In this document: one piece after another, positions 35,299 through 47,692 of the stretch
How the letters are laid out: each line of letters opens with the position of its first letter
Position numbering within the stretch: the stretch's first letter is position 1
NCBI RefSeq assembly: GCF_958298935.1
Contig: NC_084927.1
Span: 15,590,001 to 15,654,000, forward strand
DNA length: 64,000 nt
Direction: 5' to 3'
Origin: Phragmites australis
Lineage: Eukaryota > Streptophyta > Magnoliopsida > Poales > Poaceae
The notes under the pieces: generated by a model
Databases searched by the model: none
What the model was told of the DNA's origin: nothing
Seen by the model: only the letters and a program-made list of their open reading frames with translations
Position numbers and translations under genes: made by a program

Positions 35299-35689
35299 TA
35301 AAAATTAAACACCGGTCATGTTATGAACTTATGATATAATAGGAATTTCGCATTAAACCATCCTTAGTGGCGGAGATCACGGAGGAAGCTTAGCGCAATT
35401 TTTGACAGGAGTGTAGGATTTTTCTCCAGCCTTGGGCCACCCTTTTTCCTGTAAGCTTTAATCTCTTGTGACGAAGCACATATCACCTTCAACGTAACTG
35501 CACAATCAATGGAGACGCCCATGCCGACAAATGCTAACAACTGTGCAGCACAACATCCACGCCGCCATGAACAGCATGCAACTAGCTGTTTATACAGTCT
35601 AAACAGAAACCACACGGCACCAAACTCGCTGCCACTGTACGTACGCTATAGAGCCACCGGCCATCGATTTGGTTCATTGCACATATGGC
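35299..35689. other. unassigned sequence between foldback and MULE
   Basis: No gene or repeat recognised. Open frames here are short and show no motif. Confidence 0.3.
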
Positions 35690-35768
35690 GAATTTTTTAT
35701 TTATATATCTATTTTTCCAAAATTTGTAAAAATGTGTGTCTATTTTCAAAATTTGCAGGAATGTACTC
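35690..35768 (+). repeat. MULE left terminal inverted repeat
   Basis: Inverted match to 60754-60835, including TTTATTTATATATCTATTT and TATTTTCAAAATTTGCAGGA. The similarity becomes patchy beyond 35768. Confidence 0.8.
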
Positions 35769-35769
35769 T

Positions 35770-36660
35770 AGTCACTCGTTGAACGGGTGACAAGAATCCA
35801 TCGTCCATTGAACAAACGACAAAAGCAGATAGAGCTCTCGGATTGGGCGACTAGGCCACGTTGGATGTGATGAAGGTGTCGCCAATCCAACGGGCGACAA
35901 CAGTCGTGGTACGACGCGTGATGTCGTGGGGCCCACCGAAAAGCTATCAGATGATAGCTTTTTGGTATAAAAGGCCACGGTCGGCCTCACATCAACCTTG
36001 CTTCCCTTCACACCAGCGCAAAGAGAGAGGAGAGAAAGAGCAGTGAAGCCCTGCTGGAATTCATCTGTGTCAGAGGTAAGGATTCTAATCTTAGTATTTT
36101 TTTTTAACAAATTAGTTAAGTTAGCCATCAAATCTAGTTCCAGACATAGGTTAAACATCAGATTTAGGATGTAGTGTTATTAGACCAATGCTAGCAGATC
36201 TAATTTAGGGATAGTTGTACTCTTATTAGATCTTGAAATAATAGTATAGTTTTTTTGTTGATCGTGAGTAGGTATGTTAGATAAGTGGTATTACAAGTGT
36301 TTTTTAGAAGGGGAAATTGATTATGGTCCGAAAGGGGTAGATTTATCAGGGTTTCAAATAGTGGACAAGGGTATAGCTAGACCAAAGGAATGGAGTTTTG
36401 GGGTATTGTACAGCTAGTTAATGTGGCATATCAAACTAGATCGCGAACAACAAGAGCTGACCGTTAGCATTGTAGTGAGTCAAGAAAGTGAAGCTGTTTC
36501 TAGTATTTATTCTTGATAACTTCAACATCGGGTTGGATGAGGTACCTAGAGGTGGCAACTGAGAATGGTTAGCTACTTAGGTTGTTTGCTTAATGGAGGT
36601 AATGTGAATGAGTTGGGGAGTTGCATGCTGGAGGTAATGTGAAGGAGGATGACAAAATAG
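35770..36660 (+). other. MULE 5' region, leader
   Basis: Promoter-side sequence of the MULE. A TATA-like TTTTTGGTATAAAAGGCC lies at about 35958-35975 and a donor-like AG/GTAAGG near 36072, which suggests a 5' untranslated exon and intron. The stretch 36305-36420 may be the start of transposase coding but contains stops. Confidence 0.45.
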
Positions 36661-37554
36661 TGGTACACGAGGTGGAAGAATCGGATGTTAGACAATCCTT
36701 GGCTGATCCGATAGAAACAACGGATGAGGCATATGAGGGGGAATTCATTCCTATTTTACTTAAACAAATGGAGTCAGAGGATTAGGAGAGCGAAGAAGCT
36801 CTTGAAGATGGCATCACAAGCAATGAGAATGAGGTTTCCGTCCCTCCAGAGTGGAAAAATCCTGATTTTCCAAACCTAGTGGGCAATGAAGGTTATCATG
36901 TGTTGTGGGAGTCTAGTCAGAATGAGGTATGCCAGGAGACTAGGTACCCTAGCATTCAAGCTATCAAGGATGTTGTGGTTCAATGGGCAATATCTCCTTG
37001 GAGGCAGGTCAGGGTTATCAAGTCTGGCAAGAAGGGATATGATGTGATGTGTATGAATGATGGTTTCCCATGGCGGGTGCATGCCTTCAAGGAAAAGTGG
37101 GTTGATTACTGTTACTGCTCCATACTGGAGGACAACACTTATCAATATAAGGAACTGGAGAAGCACCACATGAACATATCCTCAAGTTTTGTTGCTAACA
37201 TCCTGTACGCTCAGATTGTGAACAACCTCAACTTTGAACCCAGATCCATAATTAGGGAAATTGAGGAGGAATACCAGTACACCATTAGCTACGCGAAGGC
37301 TCTGAGGGTGAAGCGAAAGACAATTGAGATGAGGTTCAGGATGTACAAAGTATTGTACCATAATCTTCCACTCTTGCTTTGCACCGTTGGTCAAAGGAAC
37401 CTTGGAACTTACTATGACATTACGCACTACCCGCGGTCAAGGAACATGATATGTTAGTCCTACAATGCTCATTCTTTGACTTCAGAGCTTGTATACAAGC
37501 TATCAAGCATTGTCACCCTATCCTTTGCTAGATGGCATGTTCCTTACCGGCAAG
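36661..37554 (+). pseudogene. MULE (MuDR-type) transposase, N-terminal part
   Basis: The frame is open from 36661 apart from a TAG at 36784. An acidic stretch (EESDVRQSLAD, then ESEEALEDGITS) precedes the MuDR DNA-binding region: FPNLVGNEGYHVLWESSQNE, YPSIQAIKDVVVQWAIS and NDGFPWRVHAF. A WRKY/GCM1-like cysteine set is partly lost. A frameshift near 37440 leads to FFDFRACIQAIKHCHPIL and then FLTGKY, the block around the first catalytic aspartate of MULE transposases. The Gypsy element interrupts right there. In an intact element the enzyme binds the terminal repeats and cuts the DNA ends. Confidence 0.85.
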
Positions 37555-37559
37555 TACAA
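37555..37559. repeat. Gypsy target duplication, left copy (TACAA)
   Basis: TACAA before the 5' LTR, identical to 56528-56532 after the 3' LTR. It lies within a Tyr-Lys codon pair of the MULE transposase. Confidence 0.95.
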
Positions 37560-40500
37560 TATCACGTCCCAAATTTGTAATCACGTAATTAAGCATAATC
37601 AGGCTTCTTAAGCATTATGTTAAATTTTGTGTAATTATATTTTGGAACGCTAGTGCAATTTGTTTACAGTCAATCGGGCAAGAGAAAGAATTTTGGAAGA
37701 GAAAAGAATGAAATTCACAGTTAAAACGGATCTCTTTCTCTTCCACGTGGGCCCTCCTGGCCGGCCCCTCCATCCCAACCATCCAAAGGGGTAGCACCCA
37801 CCTGCTCCCATCTCTCTCCCTCAGCTCACACTCTCCCCACCATGCTCCCTCTCCCTCTCTCTCAAGCACTCTCTCCTACTCCCCCATAATCCCACCTCAA
37901 GAGAATGAATCGAGGTGCGCATGTGCTGTCTACGCGATCATTAGCTTGTAAGCTATCCATCTCTCCAATTCATTTTTGTTTTCCTGAAAGATTCGAGCCG
38001 GTTTTGATGTCTTTTGGTGTTCATGGTTGAAGCACAAGAAGCACCGGTGTTCTTCCTCTTCCTGAGCTTTCTTCCTTCAACCGATGGTCCCCAAGCTCGG
38101 TAAAGCATCTTGGGTGAGTTCCATAGGCATCCATGGCAAGAATCCATGTTTTGATTGGATAGATTTCGAATTTGGAGTTAGGGTTGTAAAGTTCATGAGT
38201 TCTTGAGTTTTGGAGCAAATTAGAGGATTGTGGATGAAACTGAGTTAGGAATTGAGTTGATAGGTTAGTGAGTGAGTTCTAGACCACATGAGTCATTGCA
38301 AAATCTTGCTCTTTGGTTCAGAATCGAATAAACCAAAGTTTCCCCTCAAAATTTCTTTCTGCGCAAGGTCCGGAGTGTCCGAATATTTCTCTGAAGAGTC
38401 CTCATGTCCGGAGAGTCTGCATGCCTGGAGAGTCTAGAGACTTTTCCGGATAGTCCGAAGGCTCTGCAAAAATTCGCGAAGACTCCGTAGTTATTGTTCA
38501 TTAGGCTTTTCTTTTGTGCTGATAGCTTGTAAAATTCATAATAAATTTTCTGTAGCTCCCAAAATTATGAAACCATTTTTTTTGGTTTCACCATAACCTC
38601 TTCTACCTATTAAAAATATCCCTAGCCATGAAATAGTTAATTAACTTTTTGAGATAAATTAATTAGGTTAGGGCTTCATTAATTCACCATTAATTCTTTA
38701 CAGGTCCAAAATTGGTGAATTTAATTTTTCTAGTCTTTTTATGACTTGTTCTAACTAGGAAAAATGTTCATGCATTATAAAGCATAATTTTCATGACTTT
38801 TCTTCATATGTATATGGTGGCATATATTGTTGCACTTCATTTATGCTCATCATTGCATGCGTTCTTGTTTAGTGAATGAAGAATCGGCGTGTGACCCAGC
38901 CGTGTTTGAAGGCAACGCCAACGTTCTGGAGTTCTGTGAGTGTTGTGCGGGGAGTATCAGGCGGTCACCTGAGCAGCAAGGCAAGCATCAAAACATATTG
39001 CACCCTTTGAATGAATTGTGGAGTCTAAATTGATAGATTATGCTTTATGTATGTTCGCATGTTTAGTGAGTCAATGTTGGGTCTATGTGGGTAGAAACTA
39101 TTTTAATGCATGATCTCTATCTTGACTTATTGATGAATCCGTATCCTTGTAACCTGGGCTTCATATAATGTTGTTAATATAAAAGTGATACGAGATGCTT
39201 AGCAATGCATAGGTCACTGGTAGAAGTCGAGTGGTGGACTGTTACATCGCTCACGAACTATAGGTTTACTTATTATTCATACTGCAAATATTGATGATGG
39301 TTGGATGAGTGGTGAGGATGAGACGAGATGTGGGCAGTGTTAGGGGTATCATCTGCCTTGGAGGAGGTTCCCGGGGTAGTTCGGGTAGGGAGCCCAGATA
39401 CCGTAGATCGCTTTGCATCGGTTAAGCACTGACCGTTGGCCGCCGTTGGCTGAAGCACTTACCGTACTCACCACATGCTGATCTAATAGTAAGGTAAAAA
39501 GAATACCTCTATAGCTGTGATCATTTGGGCATGAACACCGACGGTGTGAGCAGGCGGGCTTGCAGAGGTATCTAGTTTGCTCCAGGAGTAGTTTTGGATA
39601 ACTCTGCGCCGAGCGATGCATGTATCAAATGGTTGGAGCTTATTGCGAAAGGTTGTCACGAGTACCCCCTTGTGAGGACTTTAGCGGTTGGCACAAGCCG
39701 AATGGTCCCTGTGTCATGTGGTTTAAGGAGTATCCCAATGGAGGGTGTAAAAATATTTCGAAATGTCGTGCTCCTGGTCATGAGCATGCTTTTTGTCCAT
39801 GCACACCATCGTAGAGTTTCATTGTGGGTTAATGGTGGTATGGGTGATGGTTGGAAAATGTTGATGTTGGCTCTAATATATTACTTTGATTCCTTTTACA
39901 CTCATGTACCAGTTGTTGGATTTCAATTTATATTGGTTAAGTATAGGTGCTCACACATAATAGCTCAATGTATGATCCTTGTAGTCGGGTTATTTATATG
40001 TATCCTATATGGATTAAGTCTTGCAAGTACCTTTGTATTCAGCTTCTCTACAGGCTTTGCATGTGAGAAAGAGGTGGTGTTTGGCTACTTCACGCCTGTC
40101 GAGGGTGGTGGTGGGTATGAGTAGTGCCTCCTACTCAGTTGGTGTATTTTTGTGATGGAGCCTAAGGGCATATGGCTCCATCCTCCTTTTGTTGTATAGC
40201 TTTTAGTCTTCTGCTGTTTAGTTTCTTTTGCTGGTTAGGACTTGAGCAGGTTTTAGCCTCCTCCTAGATCTCCTTTGCTATAAATTGTAATAACTTGGTA
40301 AATACTTAAGAATTTGTAATATAACTTTAATTATTGCTCTTTCTTTCATTGTGGGTTAACGGTGGTATGGGTGATGGTTGGAAAATGTTGATGTTGGCTC
40401 TGATATATTACTTTGGTTCCTTTTACACTCATGTACCAGTTGTTGGATTTCAGTTTATATTGGTTAAGTATAAGTGTTCACACATATGTCTAGGTTACAT

Positions 40501-41007
40501 AAGCGTATTAAATGTACTTAACCTTGTGGTTTTTTCCTTGCTAATAGCTCAATGCATGATCCTTGGAGTCGGGTTATTTATATGTACCCTATATGGATTA
40601 AGTCTTGCGAGTACCTTCATACTCAGCTGCTCTACATGTTTTGCAGGTGAGAAAGAGGTGGTATTTGGCTACTTCACGCCTGCCAAGGGTGGTAGCAGGT
40701 ATGAGTAGTGCCTCCTACTCAGTTGGCATTCTTTTGTGATGGGGCCAAAGCGCATATGGCTCCATACTCATTTTTTTGTATAGCTTTTAGTCTTCCGCTA
40801 TTTAGTTTCTTTTGCTGGTTAGGAGTTTAGCAGGTTTTAGCCTCCTCCTAGCTTTCTTTTGCTGTAAATTGTAATAACTTGGTAAATACTTAAGAATTTG
40901 TAATATAACTTTAATTATTTGCTCTTTCTTAAGCTATGTTGTGATGCTATATGTTGTAAAGGCATGTGTTCCAATTAATTAGAATATTATCTGGATGGTT
41001 CCTCACA
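37560..41007 (+). repeat. Gypsy 5' LTR
   Basis: Starts TATCACGTCCCAAATT (the TG has become TA) and ends GGATGGTTCCTCACA. 3,448 bp, including a 527-bp internal tandem duplication (39817-40343 and 40344 onward) that the 3' LTR lacks. A CCGGA-type motif array occurs at 38370-38490. Confidence 0.88.
39817..40930. repeat. 527-bp tandem duplication within the 5' LTR
   Basis: TTTCATTGTGGGTTAATGG at 39817 and TTTCATTGTGGGTTAACGG at 40344 begin two copies that run through ATATTACTTTG, CAGTTGTTGGATTTCA, GTCGGGTTATTTATATGT and CTTCACGCCTG to TAATAACTTGGTAAATAC. The first copy lacks about 58 bp between CACACATA and ATAGCTCAATG that the second and the 3' LTR keep. Confidence 0.88.
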
Positions 41008-41010
41008 GCG

Positions 41011-41021
41011 TAGTATCAGAC
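41011..41021 (+). promoter_or_regulatory. Gypsy primer binding site
   Basis: TAGTATCAGAC four bases after the LTR end. A mutated form of the TGGTATCAGAGC initiator-Met tRNA site. Confidence 0.65.
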
Positions 41022-41617
41022 TTAGTTTAATGAAGTAGCCTAAAAATACTTAGGACGTAGGTTAGCAAGTGTGTCAAACCTACTAAAGCAACCCACTAAA
41101 ATTTCTTTTATGCCTCCTCGTGATTAATATGTATCAACTTGTTATACTATGCCCCTAAGTGTAACATGTGCTGGATTGTTTATTTATGCATTGTGTTGTT
41201 TCTCATTATGTTGCATCAACGCATCCCAATAGTGGCAAGTATCGGGGGCTCAACTGGTCCGAGGTAGGGGCATGGTGTGTTTCGTACAGCGACGGTACGG
41301 AAAGTGAATACATTAGTAATAATGTATGAACATCCACCATACGATGGTAGATGTGGTCGTCTACCCATGTGGCGATTACATGGGATGTCCCGTAAGGCGA
41401 AGGTACATGAAGTGAATACGTGGGCAACCACGTATGAAACGTCGCTTGTGCGGCGAGTTGCACAAGCACCATTGGTGCGAATACTTATTCTCTTCGTGCG
41501 AAAGGTGATGTATGAGTTGTGATGATTATTTGGGGAGAGATGCATTTAGGAAAGAAATGTTAAGATAAGGATCGAGCATACTTTCATGTTCCATTGTTCA
41601 TCTTGCACTAGAAACTT
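41022..41617 (+). other. Gypsy leader, left of the Copia insert
   Basis: About 0.6 kb of untranslated leader. It holds a duplicated ACGAAGGTACATGAAGTGAATACG-like motif near 41280 and 41385 (shared core AGTGAATAC). No coding region seen. Confidence 0.45.
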
Positions 41618-42557
41618 TGAAAGTACTTGATGTCGACTAGAGGGAGGGTTAATAGTCGTTTCTGAAAATTAAAACTCTGCAGCGGATCTGACAATGTCCA
41701 GAGACTCTGGCTCAATCCAGATACTCCAGGTTCTGGAGTCCGAGTTCACCCGGATTATCCGGACTACACAAGAACTCAAAATCAAAGTAAATTGAAGTAA
41801 GTCTAATATAGTCTACGAGTTATCATAGTCTATGTAAGATGTATATGCTCCTTTCAATAATAACCTGCACTCAAATACTCGCAAGCAACAATATTGAGGG
41901 AAATCCCTAAATAATAATTTGAGCGAGTAAAGAACAAGAAAGTAAATGGAGACAAGATTTGTTCCCGAAGTTCAGCCACCTCACAAAAAAGTGCCTACAT
42001 CTCCGTTGAGGAGCTCACAAAGAGCCGAGTCTTTTTCAACCCTATCATCACCCAAGCAACCACAAAGATCGAGGTAGGGTTCTTACTCAATTCATGGGTA
42101 ATACAAACTTCCCGTGACACTCCACAAAGATTAGGTGCTCTATGGGTGACCTCTTGCCGTCTATAAGCACGAAACATTAAGAGAATCTCCCTCGAAGTCT
42201 CACTCGGAAATTCCGGAACACTTAACAAAATCCGAAGTTTTTGGACTAACCCAGAGACTCCAAGCTCAGACAACTCTGCCCTTTTCCCGATGTCCGTGAG
42301 TGATTGTGTCTCTCAAAATTTTGTTTTAACAAGATACTTTGAGTACTGCAACACCAGCAAGACTACCAAAATGCATACCTCTTTATAGTACGACATTCCT
42401 AAACTCAAATTCAAAAGTAAATTAAATTGAACCCTATGAGTATCTTCATGCCGCTTCTCTTTTCTTTTTGAGGGACGTCGACTTCTTTTAACATTTTTCA
42501 ATGGGACTAAAACATGTTCATAAACTTGATAAACTCATTAGTCCCTTAATCATTTTT
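41618..42557 (-). repeat. Copia 3' LTR, internally and terminally deleted
   Basis: 940 bp against 1,660 bp for the 5' LTR. It lacks about 690 bp in the middle (joined at about 42180) and the first about 40 bp. It stops at the TTTTTCAT that precedes AATTAGCC in the partner LTR and runs directly into RNase H coding sequence at 42558. Confidence 0.85.
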
Positions 42558-42809
42558 CATACTCGGCTTCGGCGGTGGATAGGGATACGAAATTTTGTTT
42601 CTTTGATGACCAAGACACCAAGTTCCGGATGTACTCTTCCTATCCACTTTACAACCAGCATAATTTGAGTCCAAATAGCCGATAAGTTCAAAGGATGAAC
42701 CTTTAGGGTACCATAAGCCAAGGTATGGAGTATGAACTAAATATCTAAGAATTCTTTTAACGGCCATTAAATGACACTCTTTTGGAGTGGCTTGAAATCT
42801 TGCACACAT
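42558..42809 (-). pseudogene. Copia RNase H, C-terminally truncated
   Basis: Reads MAVKRILRYLVHTPYLGLWY, GYLDSNYAGCKVDRKSTSGT and then a CLGHQRN block. The next residues correspond, in another frame, to the STAEAEYE block, after which the sequence passes into the LTR. The final part of RNase H and the 3' untranslated region are deleted. Confidence 0.85.
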
Positions 42810-42829
42810 TCACACAATAAGCAGTATAT

Positions 42830-43600
42830 CGGACCTAGATGTATAAAGGTAGAGTAAAGAGCCAATCATGGAACGATATATCTTTTGATCCACGGCCTTG
42901 TCTTCTTCATTTAGGTCGAGATGCCCATTTGGTTGCATTGGGGTCTTGATGGGCTTGGCATTCTCCATGTCAAACTTCTTAAGCATGTCCTTGATATATT
43001 TGATTTGATAAATAAAAGTTCCTCCTTGAGTTGTTTGTTTGAAATCCTAGGAAGAACTTTAGTTCACCCATCATTGACATCTCGAACCTCTTGGTCATAA
43101 TCCTACTAAACTCTTCACAAAATATTTTGTTAGTAGAACCAAATATAATGTCATCGACATATATTTTTCAAATAAATAAATCATTATCAATATTTTTAGT
43201 GAAAAGAGTAAAATCGGCTTTACCTATTTCAAAGCCTTTTTTTATAAGAAAATCCCTAAGGCATTCATACCATGCTCTAGGTGCTTGCTTAAGCCTATAG
43301 AGCACTTTATGGAGTTTATACACGTGATGACGACACTTGGGATCTTTAAATCCGGGAGGTTGCTCCACGTACACCAATTCAGAGATTGATCCATTTAGAA
43401 AAACACTCTTCACGTCCATTTGATATAGCTTGAAATCATGGTGAGTAGCATAGGTAAGTAATATACGAATTGACTCAAGCCTAGCAATGGGAGTATAAGT
43501 CTTATCAAAATCCAAACTTTCTATTTGCGTGAAGCCATGAGCAACCAACATTGCCTTGTTTCTTGTTACAATCCCGTTCACATCTTGTTTGTTGCGGAAG
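42830..43600 (-). pseudogene. Copia reverse transcriptase
   Basis: 43581-43168 reads LVAHGFTQIESLDFDKTYTP and ARLESIRILLTYATHHDFKL, then YQMDVKSVFLNGSISELVYV, VEQPPGFKDP and LHKVLYRLKQAPRAWYE, all standard Copia RT blocks. After a stop and frameshift the catalytic IYVDDIIFGS box is intact at about 43164-43135. A further stretch to 42830 carries MKPIKTPM-like and connection-domain text in shifted frames. An RT active site is preserved but no continuous frame exists. Confidence 0.87.
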
Positions 43601-43796
43601 ATTCATTTGGTGCCAATTACATTTTGGTTTGGTCTTTCCACCAATGTTCAAATTTCATTTCTCTTGAAATGATTCAATTCTTCTTGCATGGCCATCACCC
43701 AATCCGGATCTCCAAGTGCGTCTTCCACCTTCAATGGTTCCAAAGAGGAAATAAAAGAGTAACATTCACAAAAATTTGTAATTCTAGAACGAGTGG

Positions 43797-44900
43797 TTAC
43801 CCCCTTTGTATATCACCAAGTATGTTGTCTACCGGGTGATCCCTTTGGATACTTTGATGAACTCTTAGGTGTGGCACTTGAGATTGGGATTGAGTGTCTT
43901 CTCCTTCATCATCAAGAAATTGGTTGAAATCATCATGAGCTTGATCTTGATCTTGTTCTTGATTTTGATCTTGCATTTGAGTTGATGTTGATGGCTCTAC
44001 TTGAATTGATGAAGGCGGTTGACTTGGATCATTGTTGGCCATATGTTGCTTTTGGGACTTTTGAGGTTTGATTTCTCCAATTGCCATCTTCTTAATTGTT
44101 TCGCTTGAAATTTCTTCATCACCTAAAATATTAGGATCAACTTGCTCCACTTGGGAGCCGTTAGATTCATCAAATATCATGTCACGTGCAATTTCAACAT
44201 AACCAGAGGTTTTGTTGAAAATACGATAGGCGTAGACATTTGATCTATAACCAAGCATAAAGCCTTCATCTACTTTAGGAGCAAATTTAGAACTTTTTGC
44301 TTTCTTATTAAGAATGAAACATTTGCCACCAAAAATTCTAAAGTAAGATATGTTTGGCTTGTTACCGATTAGAAGTTCATAGGTGGTCTTCTTCAAGATC
44401 TTGTGGAGATATAATCAGTTGATTGCATGGCAAGCGGTGTTGACGGCCTCCGCCCAAAATTGATCCGATACCTTATATTCATCAAGCATGGTTCTTGCCG
44501 ACTCTATGAAAGTCCTATTCTTCCTCTCGATAACCCCATTTTGTTGAGGGGAGTACGGTGCCAAGAACTCATGCTTGATTCCTTCTTCATCAAGAAATTC
44601 TTCAACTTGAGTATTCTTGAATTTGCTTCCATTGTCGCTTCTCACCCTCTTGATCTTCACATCGAATTCATTTTGAGCTCTCCTCACCTTGAATATGTCT
44701 CGTGTTTCACTTTTGTCATGCAAAAAGAATACCTAAGTGAAACGAGAATAATCATCAACAATAACTAAACCATATTTGTTATCGCCAATGCTTATGTAGG
44801 CGATTAGTATAAATAGATCCATGTGAAGAAGTTCCAATGACCATGTTGTCATCATCACATTTTTGGCGGGGTGAGGAGCTCCAATTTGCTTTCCCGCTTG
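43797..44900 (-). pseudogene. Copia integrase
   Basis: 44723-44415 has IKRVRSDNGSKFKN (second catalytic Asp) and YSPQQNGVIERKNRTFIESA (catalytic Glu). 44396-43797 continues with MKKTTYELLIGNKPNISYFR, FGGKCFILNKKAKSSKF, GFMLGYRSNVYAYRIFNKTS and a glutamine/aspartate-rich linker QDQNQEQDQDQAHDD that leads to RT. A stop near 44412 and frame changes before 44723 break it. Integrase would insert the element cDNA. Confidence 0.87.
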
Positions 44901-44947
44901 ATAAGCACTGCAAATCCTACCTTTCTCAAAAGAAACATTTGTTAGTC

Positions 44948-45835
44948 CTAAGATGTGCTCCCCTTTAGGAGTTTAGACAAATTCCTCATGCTAACATAGG
45001 CTAGTTGGCGATGCCATAGCCAACCCATGCTAGACTTAGCAATCAAGCAAGTTTTAGGCCTCACTTCATCTGTTGAAAAATCAACAAGATAAAGTTTACC
45101 CTTCAACTTACCCGTGAAAGCTATTGAGGCATCCTCCCTTCTAGAGACGGTCACACCCTCATTAGTAAAAAAACAATTATAACGCATCTCAAATTATAAC
45201 TAAGATATTTAACTAACAAAATATTAGAGATAGAATGATCATTGGAGATAGCAATTTTACCTAGACCTATTACCTCTCATTTTCCATCATCGCCAAAAAT
45301 AATGTTTTCATATGGTCCTCCATTTTCTGCAAACGATGATAACATACTCTTCTTTCCGATCATATGATTTGTACATCCACTATCGATCACCTAACTTGAT
45401 CCACCGGAGGAGTATGCCTACAAAACAAGTTTAAGCCTTTGTTTTAGGTATCCAAATTTTTTTGGGTCCTTTCATGTTAGTCACAAGCATTTTTGGTACC
45501 CACACACTCTTTTTCACAATTCTATCATTTGTGCGGGCATCATCATATAGAGCAACCACTTTATCGTGGTGGTTCCTCTTGTGCATATAAGAAGCATAGA
45601 AAGTGGATTGAGGCACATGAGTCTTTTGTTGCTTCACTTGAGAGGTGTGATCGACTTGCTTACCTCCCTTGATAAATTTGAGGCACTCCTTGCTCTTGAT
45701 CACAACACGCTCATTTGTCTTGCTTGTATGCGTGTCAAATCTGAGGTCTCTCTTTTGCTTGTTGTCTTTGACCTCAATGGTCTTGTATAGTGCATCCTTT
45801 GATTTATAAGTTTTAATGCACCCATACTTGACCAA
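44948..45835 (-). pseudogene. Copia gag-pol linker, protease and pre-integrase domain
   Basis: Near 45400-45350 VIDSGCTNHMIGKKSML carries the aspartic protease DSG active site. 45187-44948 reads EDASIAFTGKLKGKLYLVDF and SSMGWLWHRQLAYVSMRNLS, the GAG-pre-integrase zinc region (the usual HxxxxH spacing is kept in WHRQLAYVS only in part). 45835-45431 is a lysine-rich linker with HVPQSTFYASYMHKRNHHDK. Frameshifts separate the parts. Confidence 0.8.
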
Positions 45836-45859
45836 AGACTTTAGCCTCTCGTTTTCTTT

Positions 45860-47642
45860 TTACAATGCTTGCAAAGATTTCATGTTAGTAGCACAAGCAT
45901 TTACATCAATGTTATAGCAACGAGAACAACCATTGCTTGTGGAAACACTAGAGAGCAAAGTTGCATCATTAGAGCGGGATAAGCTATTCTTGAGGATATT
46001 AATTTGTACTTCAAGAGCTTTGTGACTTTTATCTAAACTTGACAATTTCTCTTGAAGCATAGAATTATTATTCTCAAGACTAGCAATTGAGCTATTGGCC
46101 AAATTTAGATCTTTGGTCAATTTCTCAACCTTCTCCTTCTCTTTAGCAAAGAGTTCCTCGAGTTCAAGGTTTCTCTCCTTTTCAAGGATGAGCAAGTCTT
46201 CTTGCTTTTCGAAGGATCTCCTCTTGACCCTCTATTGTTTCCATAAGTTCTTTTAATTTAGACATGAGATTCTTGCTAAGACCTTTAAACATGCTTTCAT
46301 TACAACTATCACTATCACTAACTAGAAGCTTGGGATGTGATTTTACCTTCCGCCCTTTTGCCATGAGGAATGGGGTGTCGTCGTCGCTCATGTTGCCAAA
46401 GAGTGATTTTGTTGGTGTAGGGGCGCGAATGGTGATGGTGGTGACTCCTTCATCATCAGAGTCGGAGTCAGAGTTTGAATCCCACTCCTCGCCAATATGA
46501 GTGTGACCCGAATACTTCTTCTTGTATGTCTTGTTCTTGTCTTTCTTGAATGGCTTGCTCTTCTTTTCATCTTTGTCTTTGCCCTTCTTTTTGTTAGGAC
46601 AATCAGCTATGAAATGGCCAACTTCGCCACACTCATAGCACGCCCTCTTAGAAGTTCTTGTTTTGGGCATGTCTCTTTTGTACTTGTTATAGCCTCCTTT
46701 CCTCATGAATTTCTTGAATTTCCTCACAAAGAAGGCTATCTCTTCATCATCGGAGCTTTCATCTTCACCTGAACTAGATTCTTCAATTTGTTTGCTCTTG
46801 CTTGCCTTGAAAGCTACTTCTTTGCTTTTGGAGGTGGAGCTTGCTTGCCTAAGTTCTTCACTTCATTTGCTTCCTCCTCCATGAGCTCATGTGCAAGTAT
46901 TCTCCCAAGAACATCACTTGGGGTAAGCCTTTGGTAATCTCTTCTTTCCCGGATGAGAGTGACCAAAGTTGGGTTTCTTGGTGCGAAGGCTAAGCAACCT
47001 CCTCACCACCTTGTGATCATCAAATTCCTCACTTCAAACCCCTCTAATGTTATTGACCAACAACATCATCCGGTCATACATGGCTTGAGGAGTCTCATCA
47101 TCTTCCATCACGAATCTCCCCAATTTACCTTCAAGCAATTCTATCTTAGATTCCCTCACACTAGTTGTACCTTCATAGGAGACTTGAAGTGTATCCCAAA
47201 TTGCTTTGGCCTCCTCAAGCCCATCCACCTTGTTGAACTCTTCGAGGCTTAAGGCACTAAGTAGAGCACTTATTGCTTGAGCATTCTAGGGATGGCTTGA
47301 TCTTGTTTGGGTGTAAGCTCAATGTCTTCCACCAAAAAATCAAGACCTACACACAATTTTCCAAATGCTCGGATGGAGCGATATTAAATGCATCTTCATC
47401 TTGTGCCTCCAAGCGGCGTAATGAGTACCATCAAAAAATGGTGCACGCCAGGAAGGCAAGGAGATGAAGTTGTTAGACGGATAATTTAATTTGCTATAAT
47501 CAAAATTAATTTCAATTCCCTTTCTATCTTTGGAGCCACCGCCTGTTGAAGCATCTCCTGTATCAATTTGCCTTCTCGAACCACCACCCGAAGTTTCACC
47601 TTTAGGACTTCTCGAGCTTTTCTCTCTGGATGCCGACATCAT
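45860..47642 (-). pseudogene. Copia gag with CCHC knuckle and coiled coil
   Basis: Starts at 47642 (MMSASREKSSRSPKGETSGG) and reads WRAPFFDGTHYAAWRHKMKM, the UBN2-type gag. 47228-47034 continues AIWDTLQVSYEGTTSVRESK. 46727-46182 has CYECGEVGHFIADCP, an intact CCHC knuckle, then lysine-rich and acidic stretches. 46195-45860 is a leucine/lysine heptad-like coiled coil (LEELFAKEKEKVEKLTKDLN). Frame changes occur between these parts. Gag forms the particle around element RNA. The long acidic and coiled-coil C-terminal extension is usual for SIRE-like elements. Confidence 0.87.
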
Positions 47643-47674
47643 TAATTCCTCTAAGCGGTTAAGCCTTGTAGGAG

Positions 47675-47692
47675 GTTAGGCTCTGATACAAA
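47675..47692 (-). promoter_or_regulatory. Copia primer binding site
   Basis: On the minus strand TTTGTATCAGAGCC immediately follows the 5' LTR. One base differs from the usual TTGGTATCAGAGCC. Confidence 0.85.
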
